Translations under genes and position numbers: made by a program
From: Brachypodius melanocephalos
Taxonomy: Eukaryota > Chordata > Aves > Passeriformes > Pycnonotidae
Direction: 5' to 3'
DNA: 64,000 nt
NCBI GenBank assembly: GCA_013398615.1
Contig: VZSR01001755.1
Coordinates: 172,984-236,983 of the forward strand
Shown here: piece after piece, positions 1 through 10,565 of the stretch
Layout: each line of letters starts with the position of its first letter
How positions within the stretch are numbered: the stretch's first letter is position 1
Notes under the pieces: generated by a model
The model's database searches: none
What the model was told of the DNA's origin: nothing
Seen by the model: only the letters and a program-made list of their open reading frames with translations

Positions 1-1535
1 CTGGCAGCAGACAAGTCATGCAAAAGCCTGTCCTCTCGATCAGCACCTTCCTGCAAACAGAATCAAAATTAAAAACCTGTACTCCCCCTAGTTCTTGCAC
101 TACCAACCTATGCCAACCAACATCACACCCAGCTAGATCCAACCTATACCATAAAGACCAGCGCTCCTCTTCATACCTGGCAACTATCTAATTTACACAA
201 GAATTTTTGTGATGGTGGTTTTAGTTAAACCAGCAGTGCTAAAAATCATGCTTCCCTATTGCATCCGGCATCCCCCAAATCTACACAAACCAGTTATGAC
301 CTATAGCCCTGCTCTCAAATGTAACTAGGACTTATCCAGCTCACCTGCTTTTGCTGCTGAAGCTCCCTGAAGTGGCACTCAGCCACACAGTTTTGTTCCT
401 GTTTCATGGCATTCAGCAGCTCTCCCAAGTTGTGCACCTTCTGCTCAGACAGAGCCAGGGCAGCTTCAGTCATCTGCAGCCTATAAAAAAAGCACTTTAT
501 GGAGTCTTTTCCAAGGCAGACACTGCAGTAAGCTCTCTATGCCACCCGGTACAAGGTGCTAATGTCCATCTTGCAGTAGATGAAATCAGGCTACCCAAAT
601 GAGGCATTTTTTGCTCTTGGGAAAAGGACACCACTGACCTCTCTATGCAGCAGCATCTGCAGTGACCTGGAACTTCTCAGGGCCCAGTGTTCTGGTGCCC
701 ACTGCATTTGTCCTGCATTGTCTTCCAGGAGCCCTTTTCCCTGCCCAGACCCATCCAGGATTTGTCTGCTCCCACAGAGCAAAGCTGGCTATTTTATATC
801 ACTGCAAAATTGTTTAAAATTAGAGACAGGATTTTAAACTTGGGTAGAAGAAGCAATTTGCTTGTTCTACCCAAGAGGACCATGTCCACATCACTGCATG
901 GCATATTAACACTGCCTTTACCTGGCAGAAATAAACTAGGCAGGCTCAGCGGCGTTTGAAGTCAAACCACGGCCATGTGCACACGGCTCTGCATAACCTA
1001 ACGCTTCTTTTGTTTTTCCTTTTGTTCAGAACACTTATTTTGTTCCTCTTTCTTACTGTTCCCAAGCCAGGCTCCTCCATACCTGCAGCGGTTCCCAGAG
1101 AACACTGTCAGCTGCCAGGGGAAGCAGGTAGAAACTCCTGCCAGGCTATAAACCACGTAAGGAACATGCCCCAGTCCCATCTGCACAATCACTTTTCTTT
1201 CTTCCCACCTTCTGTAATTTGCTTGGTCTTACACCAATGCACTGTAATTTTAGTTAAAAGCAGGGTAAGTATCTAGTGTGGGAAACTCAAAGGCTTGGTC
1301 TGACTGTCATTTCTGGATATTACTGCAGAACTAACCAAAATAGTAATCCAGCTACCCTACAAGATTATCCCCCTTCTCAGAAGTTCTGCTCGGCACTGCT
1401 TATACAGCACAAACAGTGGGAAGACAAAGGCTTTCCTCCTCCATACTTGGTTTTCAGTGAATTCATAATGGAGTACTGCTCATCCAAAGCTTCCTGCAGC
1501 TGGCTGACTCGTGCTGCAGACATTCTGCATTTGGG

Positions 1536-1566
<31 letters not shown>

Positions 1567-4500
1567 GTAAGTGGGTAATTTCTCCCAGGACATAGAGTGC
1601 TGAATTCTGCCATCAAAGAGCAGAAAACATTTAGAAATCTAACTCACCTCTCACTCCTGGCTCTTTCTTCCTTCTGCTTGTCTACAGTATCCATAAAATC
1701 CATGAACTGTGAGGAAGGCAAAATTCAGTGAGAAAATGAACTGCATCAGCTACAAACCTTTACAATTCTCATCCTTCTCTTCCCAGCAATAACTGAAGAC
1801 ATGTCAAGCCACTCTACTGGAAGCAAACTGGAAGTTTGATTGTTTTATGAGCATATCTGAATAAGGTCATCAGCTACAGGGACTCTGCATCCTGAGGTGT
1901 CAGATGGAAAAACAGATCTCTACGTTTATACCTCTTGGAAAATATCAAACCAATTGCAAAAGAAGAAACAAAAGCACAAATAACCAAAACTCCTCCAGAA
2001 TCCAGAGTGAATATGTTCAGCAGGGATGTGTCCATACTCATACTATCACTTGATTCCTAGGCAACTTAGCTCCAAGGATGGACTCAATGTACTAAACCAT
2101 GCTGTGTGCCTGCCCAGAAAAATGCATATGCAGCTTCAGGTGCACAGTAATACTGTCACTGAGTGTTCTGTGGGGACCTCAAGGGAAAGCAAAGGATTCC
2201 AGTTACCCCATTTGAACTGCCAACATCTGCTGACCTGCTTGTTCTTCTCATCCTTCAGACTCAAAACCTCCTTGCTGAGGATGTTCACTTGGTTCTGGGC
2301 CTCACTTAAGATAACCTGACGGTCCTGGTTGTGATCCAAGGCTTGTTCTGATGCAGAGAGAGCAGGAGAATATGCACAAGTTTCTAAAGCAACAGAATAG
2401 CAAGAATTGCTGGAAGAGACAGCACTCAGGATGACCACTGGCTATCAGAAGCACCAGGACAGCTGTCCTTCTCAGGCTGGCCTATGTAGAGAAAGTCCCA
2501 TCTTACATCACAAGGTGGGATGGGATCAAAGAGAGAAGTGTGTGTAGGGTAATCAACACCCCAGCCTCAGGAAAGCTGTTCAACTCTGCTGTGGGCAGGA
2601 CAATGACACAGGATGTGCTGCACACACCAAAACTTGACTCATCAGAGGCAAACTATGAGCAAAAGTCTCAAGTTCTCCCACATTCATATGGCAAAGCAAT
2701 CTCTAATAACTCAATACAAATTATTTTTTTGCTTTTGATGGCGAAAGTGACACTTCCAACTTGACTAGCCCTCACTAAATGACAAGAAGAGGATACATAG
2801 GGCACTGTGGAAATGCTATTAAGAAAGGGAGGGAAAGAGGGTTAGCTCTCTTCTGGACCAAGTGCCCTATATCGCCCAAGTGCTGAACTGGGAAAGGAGT
2901 TAAGTGATTCATTACTGTACACGCATCATACTTACCCACAGCTTTCAGGATGTCACCAGGAACGTTGTTCCCTGCGAGCTCAAGCCTCTTCAGGGTCTTG
3001 TTGCTGTGCAAGCAGCTCAGCAAAGCTCGGCCACCCAGAAGCCCAATGTTATTCCATCGCAAATCTGCACAGAAAGCAAACTTTCATCACGGTAGTCACA
3101 TATCTGCTGAAAAACCCAGGGCTCAAGAGAACCCATGCTCTTTACATATCTACAAGCACGGTTAACTAATCCCAGATGGTCTTAGCACAAACACAGGTGA
3201 CCCCTTTCAAGGGGAGACAGTGACAAAGCAGGGACAGGGAAGAGAAAGTGACAAAGAAGGAAAGGCAAGGCTACATCTTTAGTAAACTGCAGGAAGCCAA
3301 GACAACTGAAATTCTGCAAAAGTCTGCATCTCATATTTGGCTCTCACGAGCCTTCCTTCCACAGACAGAATCAGCAACAAAAGCCACATTCTCCTGAAGG
3401 AAATTCCAGCAAAATTCCATATAAGGACAAATCAAGTGTGAATTAAGAGTCTGTCACGAGGCAGACCAACAGCAACCACAAATAGGAATGAAGACGCTTC
3501 TCCCTCCACTAAAGACTGTTCTGCTCCAAGTACACAATACTTCATCTACAGGTTTGGTTCCAAATTCCAAGTTCGGAGATTCCAATTTCAGTTCCCACTC
3601 TCCAAAGGCCATGGGGTTGTGACCTCTCCGTGCACAAAGCCAGCAAAGCACTCCAGATTGACAGGAATTGAGAATACCACTGACCAGTTGGTAGAAATTG
3701 AGGCAAGAAACCCAAAGATACATGTGTGTTAGCATGCATTTATGTATATGTGGGCAAAGGACTCTTACCCAGCTCCCGAAGGCTGGTATTTTGTGCCAGT
3801 GCCATGGCCAGCTCTCCAGCCCCTTGATGGTTAATCTGGTTATTGCGCAGGTCCAGACGCTGAAGGAAGTTGTTTGCTCTCAGTCCTTGGCAGAAAAAGG
3901 AGAAGCCCTCCTCCCACATGCCGAGGCTGTTCCACTCTAAGGTTAAGCTAGGGAAAGCAGACAGGATTGGTGTTTGTGGAGTAAATGGACAGCTGTGTGA
4001 ACTTGAATGACCACAGAACACCTGGTCAAACACCCAGCTCTGTGAGTGGACTCTGTTCCAGAGAGCAGGATGCTGCCAGGGCCCAGCACCCTCCAAAAGA
4101 GCACCTCCAGTTTTCATGCCTTTACCTGTACCACCCCTCACAAGAAACTGCACCACTTGGCACTCCTCCTACCCCAACAAGAAACACCCTCAACCCTTTT
4201 CAAACATTGTGTTCTATCCAGCAGGAAGAGCACGAAGAGAGGCAGATACATTTTTTTACCTCGTGATGGATTTGTTCTGCCTAAGAAGTTTTCCCAAAGC
4301 CTCAGCTCCCATGCTTCGCAGGTTATTTCCCTGAAAGAGAAGCCCCAGGTGATCAGTAGGCTAAGCCTGTCCCAGTCCACCTAGACCACAAACACCACCA
4401 GAAGTTTGTGCTGGAACTGGCATCCCAGCTGTAATGCCAATTTCAGCTGGGCAAAGACAGTCCAATCAACATTTGTTTCACATATCAGTCAGCCTTCCAC

Positions 4501-6036
4501 AAAATGAAAAGCCCTGGAACAGTGGATCCATACCCACCACTGCTCTTGGTGGCATGGTGCTCATGAGGGCACCATGACTGAGAGCTTGTAAAAATCACAA
4601 AATAGCACAGGACCAGCATGGACCACAACTGGACAGAAAACAGCAATTCTAGATAAGCATAACTATTTTACCACGCTTCATTAAGAAAGGCTCTGTTAAC
4701 AGTAGCACAAATGAGAAACAAAGTTATGATACAGTTTGTGACTGACACTGTTTGTGACTGTAAATTCAAGGGAACAGCTGTATGCCAGAGGAATGCAGAC
4801 AGAAGGTCACTCTTAGTAGAGACAATGACATCTGAAGGCAGATGCTTCATTCAAAGCCCAGGCTAGTCAAAAGACGGAAACACAAGCAGAACAGCTAGTA
4901 ACTCACTGACCAATACAGAAATCCCCCCAAAGTCAGCTGCCCCAGCAGCAACTGACAAAAGGTATACAGCAACAACTTCCTATCAAAACAGAGTAATTGA
5001 ATAAAAATGGATAATCTACAAAGTAACTTCAGAAAATTGTGACATGGTGTTAAAGAGTGAAGGAATGAGTCACTTGAGAACAAAAATCTTACAGAACCGT
5101 GCATCTTGTTGAACAATCCTGCACCAGGATTGTCCAGTTCCATTTCTGATTAAGCCTGTGCTCCTTTTTCTGTCCCCACCACAGAACACCCTTAATTCTA
5201 TTCAAACAGACTCACCTTCAGATCCAAAGATTTGACTGTGGTGTTGGAGCAAAGACCATGCAACAAAAGTCTTATACCTGAGCAGAGAAAGAAAAAGCTG
5301 TTTATTTAATCTGCAAAACCCTCCACCTAAACCGGCAGCACATCGTCCCAGTGTACCATCCTATTAAACAGCCGGCTGCAATAAACAAATTACTTGGTAA
5401 ACTGCCACTGCTGCTGGAAAGCCTGAGCTTTCAGGGCAGGAGACTATTTATATATTTTCAAAAAGACGTCCGGGCAGAGAACTACATATCAGCTTGTGCA
5501 TCTACCTGACTCAGGCCTGAAAAAAGCCCACGTCTAGCCAGGCTCTGCGGACACGGATGTGCTGCCCACGGAGCCCCCCCACTGCCGGCCACTTCAACCA
5601 GCCGGACCGTCCGGGCTGTCCACGGCCAACAAAAGCAGAGCTGCCCTCGCCGCCGGCAGGAGAACCGAGGGGTGCGTGAGCACCCGCACGGTCACGGACC
5701 GAGCACCCTCGCCGGCCAAATTCGAGAGACCTCCGTCCCACCGCCGCAGGGAGAGCGGGCCCGCCGACCCAGCCTGAGAGGGCAGCGAGGGCGCCCCGGC
5801 CCCGGGCAGCCGCCGCAGGCCTCGCGCACCTTCCTCGCTCAAGCCGCAGTCGCCGAGGGCCAGCGCTGCGAAGGGCGCAGCCCCGGGCAGCAGCCGGCCC
5901 AGCGCGCTGCACGTCTGCAGCGAGAGGCTCTGCGCCGCCAGGTCCAGGCGGCCCCGCGCCCCGTCGGGCTCCCGCAGGCGGCGCAGCACGGCCTCCTGAG
6001 GGGCAGCGCCCGCGGCCGCGCAGAGCCGCGCGTACT
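1..6036 (-). CDS. LRRC45: LRRC45, leucine-rich repeat containing 45 (5' part; runs off the left edge)
   Basis: This gene encodes a centrosome-linker protein with N-terminal LRRs and a long C-terminal coiled coil. Ten coding exons read on the minus strand: 6036-5830 (cut by the N gap), 5277-5216, 4330-4260, 3947-3769, 3064-2936, 2347-2235, 1706-1648, 1524-1447, 480-345 and 50-1 (cut by the window edge). Each complete junction is GT-AG and the reading frame stays open through all nine joins. Recognisable stretches are GRLDLAAQSL, LTLEWNSLG, RLDLRNNQI, DLRWNNIGLLGGRAL and LELAGNNVPGDILKAV (LRRs, first about 230 residues). After these comes a charged heptad region with VSQLQEALDEQ and LQMTEAALALSEQK. 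About 361 codons are visible, against 670 residues in human. The start codon and about 8 residues lie in the gap. The identification is firm; the missing C-terminal half lies to the left of the window. Confidence 0.95.
1541..1566. repeat. poly(A)26 homopolymer, poly(T) on the LRRC45 sense strand
   Basis: Twenty-six uninterrupted A on the plus strand. On the minus strand this is T26 just upstream of the LRRC45 exon at 1524-1447, so it forms the polypyrimidine tract of that 3' splice site, separated from the AG by about 14 nt. Confidence 0.95.
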
Positions 6037-6350
6037 NNNNNNNNNNNNNNNNNNNNNNNNNNNNNNNNNNNNNNNNNNNNNNNNNNNNNNNNNNNNNNNN
6101 NNNNNNNNNNNNNNNNNNNNNNNNNNNNNNNNNNNNCTGATGGCCGAGTTGCTGAAGGTCTTCGTTCGAGGTGAGCGCGCAGAGCCACCCCCGCCCCAGC
6201 CTTAGAGCGATGGGCTCCCGCCTCCTCCCCGAGCACCTTCGATCCTCTCGTCCAGCTTCGGCTCTGCTGCCTCCTGCACAGCTGCAGTCCTGAGCCAGCT
6301 TCATCCGGGGCCATGGGCCACCTCCCTCCCTCCCAGGGCACCAGCCCGGC
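5540..6350. promoter_or_regulatory. CpG island and shared promoter region of LRRC45 and CENPX
   Basis: Base composition changes from AT-rich intron sequence to dense CpG from about 5540, and this continues on the far side of the N gap to about 6350. LRRC45 exon 1 leaves the gap on the minus strand and a CENPX exon leaves it on the plus strand, so both transcription starts must be in or next to the gap. A bidirectional promoter is inferred from this head-to-head layout; the core promoter itself is not in the assembly. Confidence 0.75.
6037..6136. other. Assembly gap, exactly 100 N
   Basis: Exactly 100 N, the usual placeholder for a gap of unknown length. It hides the start codon and about 8 residues of LRRC45, about 36 residues of CENPX (which in other vertebrates are split by at least one intron), and the promoter between them. 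The true length is therefore probably more than 100 bp. Confidence 0.97.
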
Positions 6351-6649
6351 GCCCCGTGAGAGCTCCCAGACCCCTCTCACTGCCTTTCCCTTTCTTTCAC
6401 TTTGCCTGCAGAAGCGGCAGCACGGGCAGCGCGGCAGGCTCAGGCAGAGGACCTGAACAAGGTGGATACGGAACAGCTGGAGAAAGTGTTGCCACAGTTG
6501 GTATGTAACAGTGTGCCTGAACTGCCTGGGAGCAGGATAAGGATAGAGCTGAAACAGCCTAATCCTCATTCTTTCGGGAGCTGTTTTGAGAACCCAGCCT
6601 CTGTCCTGATTTGCTTGCTGCTCTTTCCTTACAGCTTCTGGATTTCTAG
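6137..6649 (+). CDS. CENPX: CENPX (MHF2/STRA13), histone-fold centromere protein, 5' end in gap
   Basis: CENP-X pairs with CENP-S in a histone-fold complex at kinetochores and with FANCM in the Fanconi anaemia/branch-migration pathway. Three exons are visible: 6137-6170, 6412-6500 and 6635-6649, with stop TAG at 6647-6649. All junctions are GT-AG and in frame, giving 45 residues plus stop. They read LMAELLKVFVR, then RQAQAEDLNKVDTEQLEKVLPQ, then LLDF. The human protein is 81 residues, so about 36 N-terminal residues (the first histone-fold helix region) are lost in the gap. The last exon codes only four residues before the stop, as in the human gene. It is divergent from LRRC45 and convergent with ASPSCR1. 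Confidence 0.94.
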
Positions 6650-7157
6650 AGGCGTCTTGAAGCACATGGCACCTTTCAGCAAGACAGTCCTGATGTGTCT
6701 CAGCCTCAGAGACACTCTGGGATGAACTGTCTCAAATTTTTCTTCCTCTGCCATTTTGCTTTTGTTCACGCTCTCCTTTACCAAGCCCTTTACACACCCA
6801 AAGCAACGATGCTGTCAGGTACTGTTTTTGAGAAGAGGCTGCCATGGGCTTTATTTTGTTCAGCTGAGTGCAGAACTGGTTTCCATCTTGCTGCCTTACT
6901 CCTGGCCTGTATTTCACAACATGGTAAGATGCTGTTACTTTCTCAGCTAACGTGAGAAAGAGGTGCTGCTTCATGGAGATGCATGGAAAGATTTAATGGC
7001 TGGAAATACCATCCAGCCTTCAGGCTCTCACTGCCTCAAGCAGGCAGCTGTAATAGCAACTCCAGGTGCAGCTCCAAGCCTTTCTAATGAATAGGTCATT
7101 AACAGGAGCTTAGTCACAGGCTCTTGCCAAGAGCAGGTAACTGATCTTTATTTTATA

Positions 7158-7163
7158 AATAAA
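7158..7163 (+). terminator. CENPX polyadenylation signal AATAAA
   Basis: Canonical AATAAA about 510 bp after the CENPX stop codon, giving a 3' UTR of about 0.5 kb. It is one arm of an A/T palindrome (7147-7163) whose other arm is AATAAA on the minus strand. Use of the site is inferred from position only. Confidence 0.55.
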
Positions 7164-10100
7164 CAGTGTCTGTCCCTCACTACCATCCAGTATTTCTCCA
7201 GGGCTGTGACATCAAAGAATGCTTGAAATCTTTTAACCATTCAATATTTTCCTCAGAGGCTGCTCCCCCTCTGCTATAAATTTGTTCTCACAAAGAAACA
7301 TCAGTAAGTTAAAAACAAGTCTCCCTTCCTTGTGTAGACTCTTTGCTCCAATTCATCATCAAAAGTCAAGCTGCTTCAAAGACTTGCAGTTTCCCCCTCA
7401 CCCACCCTCTTCCCTAAATCTTTGTAGGACCAAAGGAAAAAAGGACAAAATAACAAACAGCATGTGTGAGAATCCCACATCACGGGACAGCCTGGCCCCT
7501 CTGGCAGCGGGGGGGCCACTGTGAAATAAGAAACCTTACACATGTGGGCAGGACCCACACAACCCCAGGGGCTGTGCTGGGAAACGCGTGGCTGCCTGCA
7601 CGGAGCTGCCTCGCTGCAGGGCCAGCAACAGCCAGCAGACCTTTCCTCAGGAGATCACTGTGCACTCTGAGCTAGGAGCTATCGGGGTCATCCTTGAAGA
7701 CACCAACCACTTGGAAACCTCACAAGAACTGCAGTTTTAGTGCACATTCTGCTGACAGTACCAGCTTAAGCAGTCCCCAGTCCTCAGCACTGCAGCTTCT
7801 CAGCCAAGACAACTGTTCAGCTGTACAACAAGACCTAGTTCAGCCTTCAGTCCCACAACCATTGGTTAAAAAAAATTAAAAAATTTTTTAAAAAAAGGCA
7901 AATGATAGTATCTTTGAATGCCCTAAAGCCCCAGGGATGAGTTCAGCTACTATGGCAGAAGTAATACTGAAACAAAACCAGTTCATCAGGTATCTGTTCT
8001 TGGGCACAGCAGGAATCCTTGTAGCAAATACGTCAGTGAAGAGCCCACTTTTTAGATGTGGGGGTCTCCTGTCCCCCTTAAAGAATTCACTCGTACTTCC
8101 TTGCCTTTTCCAGATTTCAGATCGTCATCTCTGCCTTCTACTGATAACAGCAGTTCCAAAGTTGCTGCCCTAAAAAGGCTCAAGTTCCCTTCCCTGACAC
8201 ACAGAGCAGAGAACTGCTGATGTGGATGTCCACAGTAAAGCAGCAATTGAATAGCAGCAGCAGCAGCTAAAAGTAACTCTTTGTATAGGGAAGGGGAATA
8301 AGACCTCTTGTCTAGCTATTGAAGGTAGCAATTTTTCATTCTTGTGGTTAAACTGCGTTTGATGCACAGCTAAGTTCCACAAGGGACAAGCATGGGCAGA
8401 ACTGCCTGAGGGAACACAGTCAGCAACGTAAAGCCCCTACACTTAACCCATGAAACTGCCCCAGGAACACTGATACTGCTGCTTGTGTCCCTAAACTTGT
8501 TTTCCCATGTCAGGTACTTGCAGGGGATACTTACGCTGCTAACCCTTTACAAAAACTAACATAATTAAAACAGCTAAGCAAATCAGTTAAGCAGATTGTA
8601 CTATTTGATGTCACCTGTGCTCTTCAAAATATAAGGACTGGCACATCTGAAGACACACTGCAACTTCCTCCCAGCCACGATGCTTCTGCCTATTCTAATC
8701 CTGGAAATCAAAACCACCAGCACAAGTATTTCACCACCTACCTTTAGCAATGGGTCCTGGTTTCCCCACAGTATATCCTGTATAAATTCAGCAAGCTCTA
8801 GCTACCATCCACCTCTGATTTGTGTGACATGAATGAGCCTGATACAGCACCTGAACCAAGATACCAACAGTCCTATGGTAGGCTCAGCCTACACTTAATC
8901 CACTAAACAGTAATAAACTTTAAACATTATTTGACTGGTTTTTTTGTTTGCTGTGGTATGTCTTTTATAGCCTATCAAGTGGTAGAAAGGCTTGCTTTCC
9001 ACAGGGAGGATTTAGCACAGGAGCTGCACACAGTCTTCTCACATTCCCACTGCCAGTGGCCGCACACGTTCCCTGTTTACGTTTGGGTGTCATAAAAGAA
9101 ATTAATCACCTTTTTTGCTAAAGCATCCTGCACTCCTTCTGCTTTGAATCTCCTACCTTTTCCACCTTTCTTTCATGCCTCCCCCTCCCCGCAAGTTTCT
9201 TCAAAGCATCTGTGAGCATTTGGAAGTAATTAGACCTGAAGGGAAATGTTGGCCAGCCAGGGAGACAATGACAACTGCCAGGAACCCAGGGTGCCCTTTC
9301 TAGCCACTCTGAAGTTCATTCAGATGGTACAAAGCTCCGTTTTGCTTTGTTGAGAAAAAATGAGAGGAAGGGAATGAGGCACGAGAGGCCTATTGAAAAG
9401 AGAGCAGTTTCCTGTGAACTGACAGACACACCAAGTGCCAGGGCAGGAAGGTGTCAAAGGCACCGACCAAAAGGGCCCTCATGGCACCTCTGCTTTATTA
9501 CATCTACAAATTGTGCAGGTGCACACATAGTGCAGGGAGGAAACAAGGAAAATGGAAAACATGGTATTACTGTACCATGAAACCCCAGCTCTCCATGGAG
9601 AAGACTTCAAATAAAACCCAGCACCAGGACTGCCATGGCACTACAGAGTTCATCTCTAGTGTAAAGGCAATTCTAATCAATATTCATCCCCCGAGGACAT
9701 CTGCAGGAGACAAAAATCTGGACTGGACCTTTTCCTTGTACACTAACTGCAGTGCAGAGCACAGCTACCCTGCTCTGGGAATACTCATGCCACCAATCAA
9801 CTGTCATTTGAAAAGAACCTTTAACTGAATGTTTTTTTTTCCTTGCTGTAACTAATTACTGATGGTAATTATACACAGTGAAAATAAAACTAGAGCTTAG
9901 GGCAGAAACAAGCTCAACAGGCATTCCATGAACAGACACCTGTGCTACTTGTTAACAAGATTCTGGCAACTGAACACAATAGGCGTGCAGCAGTCTGAGT
10001 GCTGCACAGGAAAGTTCACTGATCTGAACTTTAAGTAACTTAAGTGTTTCCTCTTCATTCATTTTCCAGCCATCTATGTCCAGAATTACCTGCAGCACTA

Positions 10101-10565
10101 ACCCTAATCACCAAGAGGCAGAGAGAAGTCTTGGTTTAGGCACCGCTTAACAATTACAGATAAAGCTGAACCAGATTGTATCTTGCTGCTAGAATACAGA
10201 CAGCTAGGCTCAAGTGATCTCTGAAGGTGGAACTAAGAGGATTTGAATTTAAAAATATAGATAGAAACAAAGTCCTTTTCAGAAAGTATATAGGAGTCAT
10301 GTCCCCCTTAATTCTCTATTCTTATTTTTTGCATGCAAGAAACCTTAAATTTAACCTCTAACCTTGCTTCTGTCACAAAGACCACAAACAGGCTCTCCAT
10401 TCCTTTGCCAGGTCCAACTGGTATCTCAAACAGCCATCCTCTTTTTATAACTAATGTTCATACAGATTAGATCTCTCCAGGGTCACATTTTACACATTCT
10501 TAGTAAGTTCGTGGAGAAAAGGGCACAGCTGACAGCTGCACAGTAATCCAGCAGCCCAGGATGCT
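7164..10565. other. Region between the convergent CENPX and ASPSCR1 stop codons
   Basis: About 3.4 kb with no convincing gene. It should contain the ASPSCR1 3' UTR (minus strand, starting just below 10566) and possibly a short spacer. I saw AT-rich stretches, for example a run of A and T at 7866-7896, but no recognisable interspersed repeat or RNA gene. The open frames here are short and biased in composition. Confidence 0.6.
9494..9499 (-). terminator. Candidate ASPSCR1 polyadenylation signal
   Basis: TTTATT on the plus strand is AATAAA on the ASPSCR1 sense strand, about 1.07 kb after its stop codon. A GT-containing stretch follows downstream on the minus strand. The palindromic element at 7147-7152 is a more distal alternative. 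Only RNA data could choose between them. Confidence 0.35.

Noticed and set aside
5511..6665. 384-codon minus-strand ORF spanning the first N gap
   Set aside because: It passes through N as open frame and reads across LRRC45 exon 1 in the wrong frame and CENPX in antisense. It is a GC-rich artefact.
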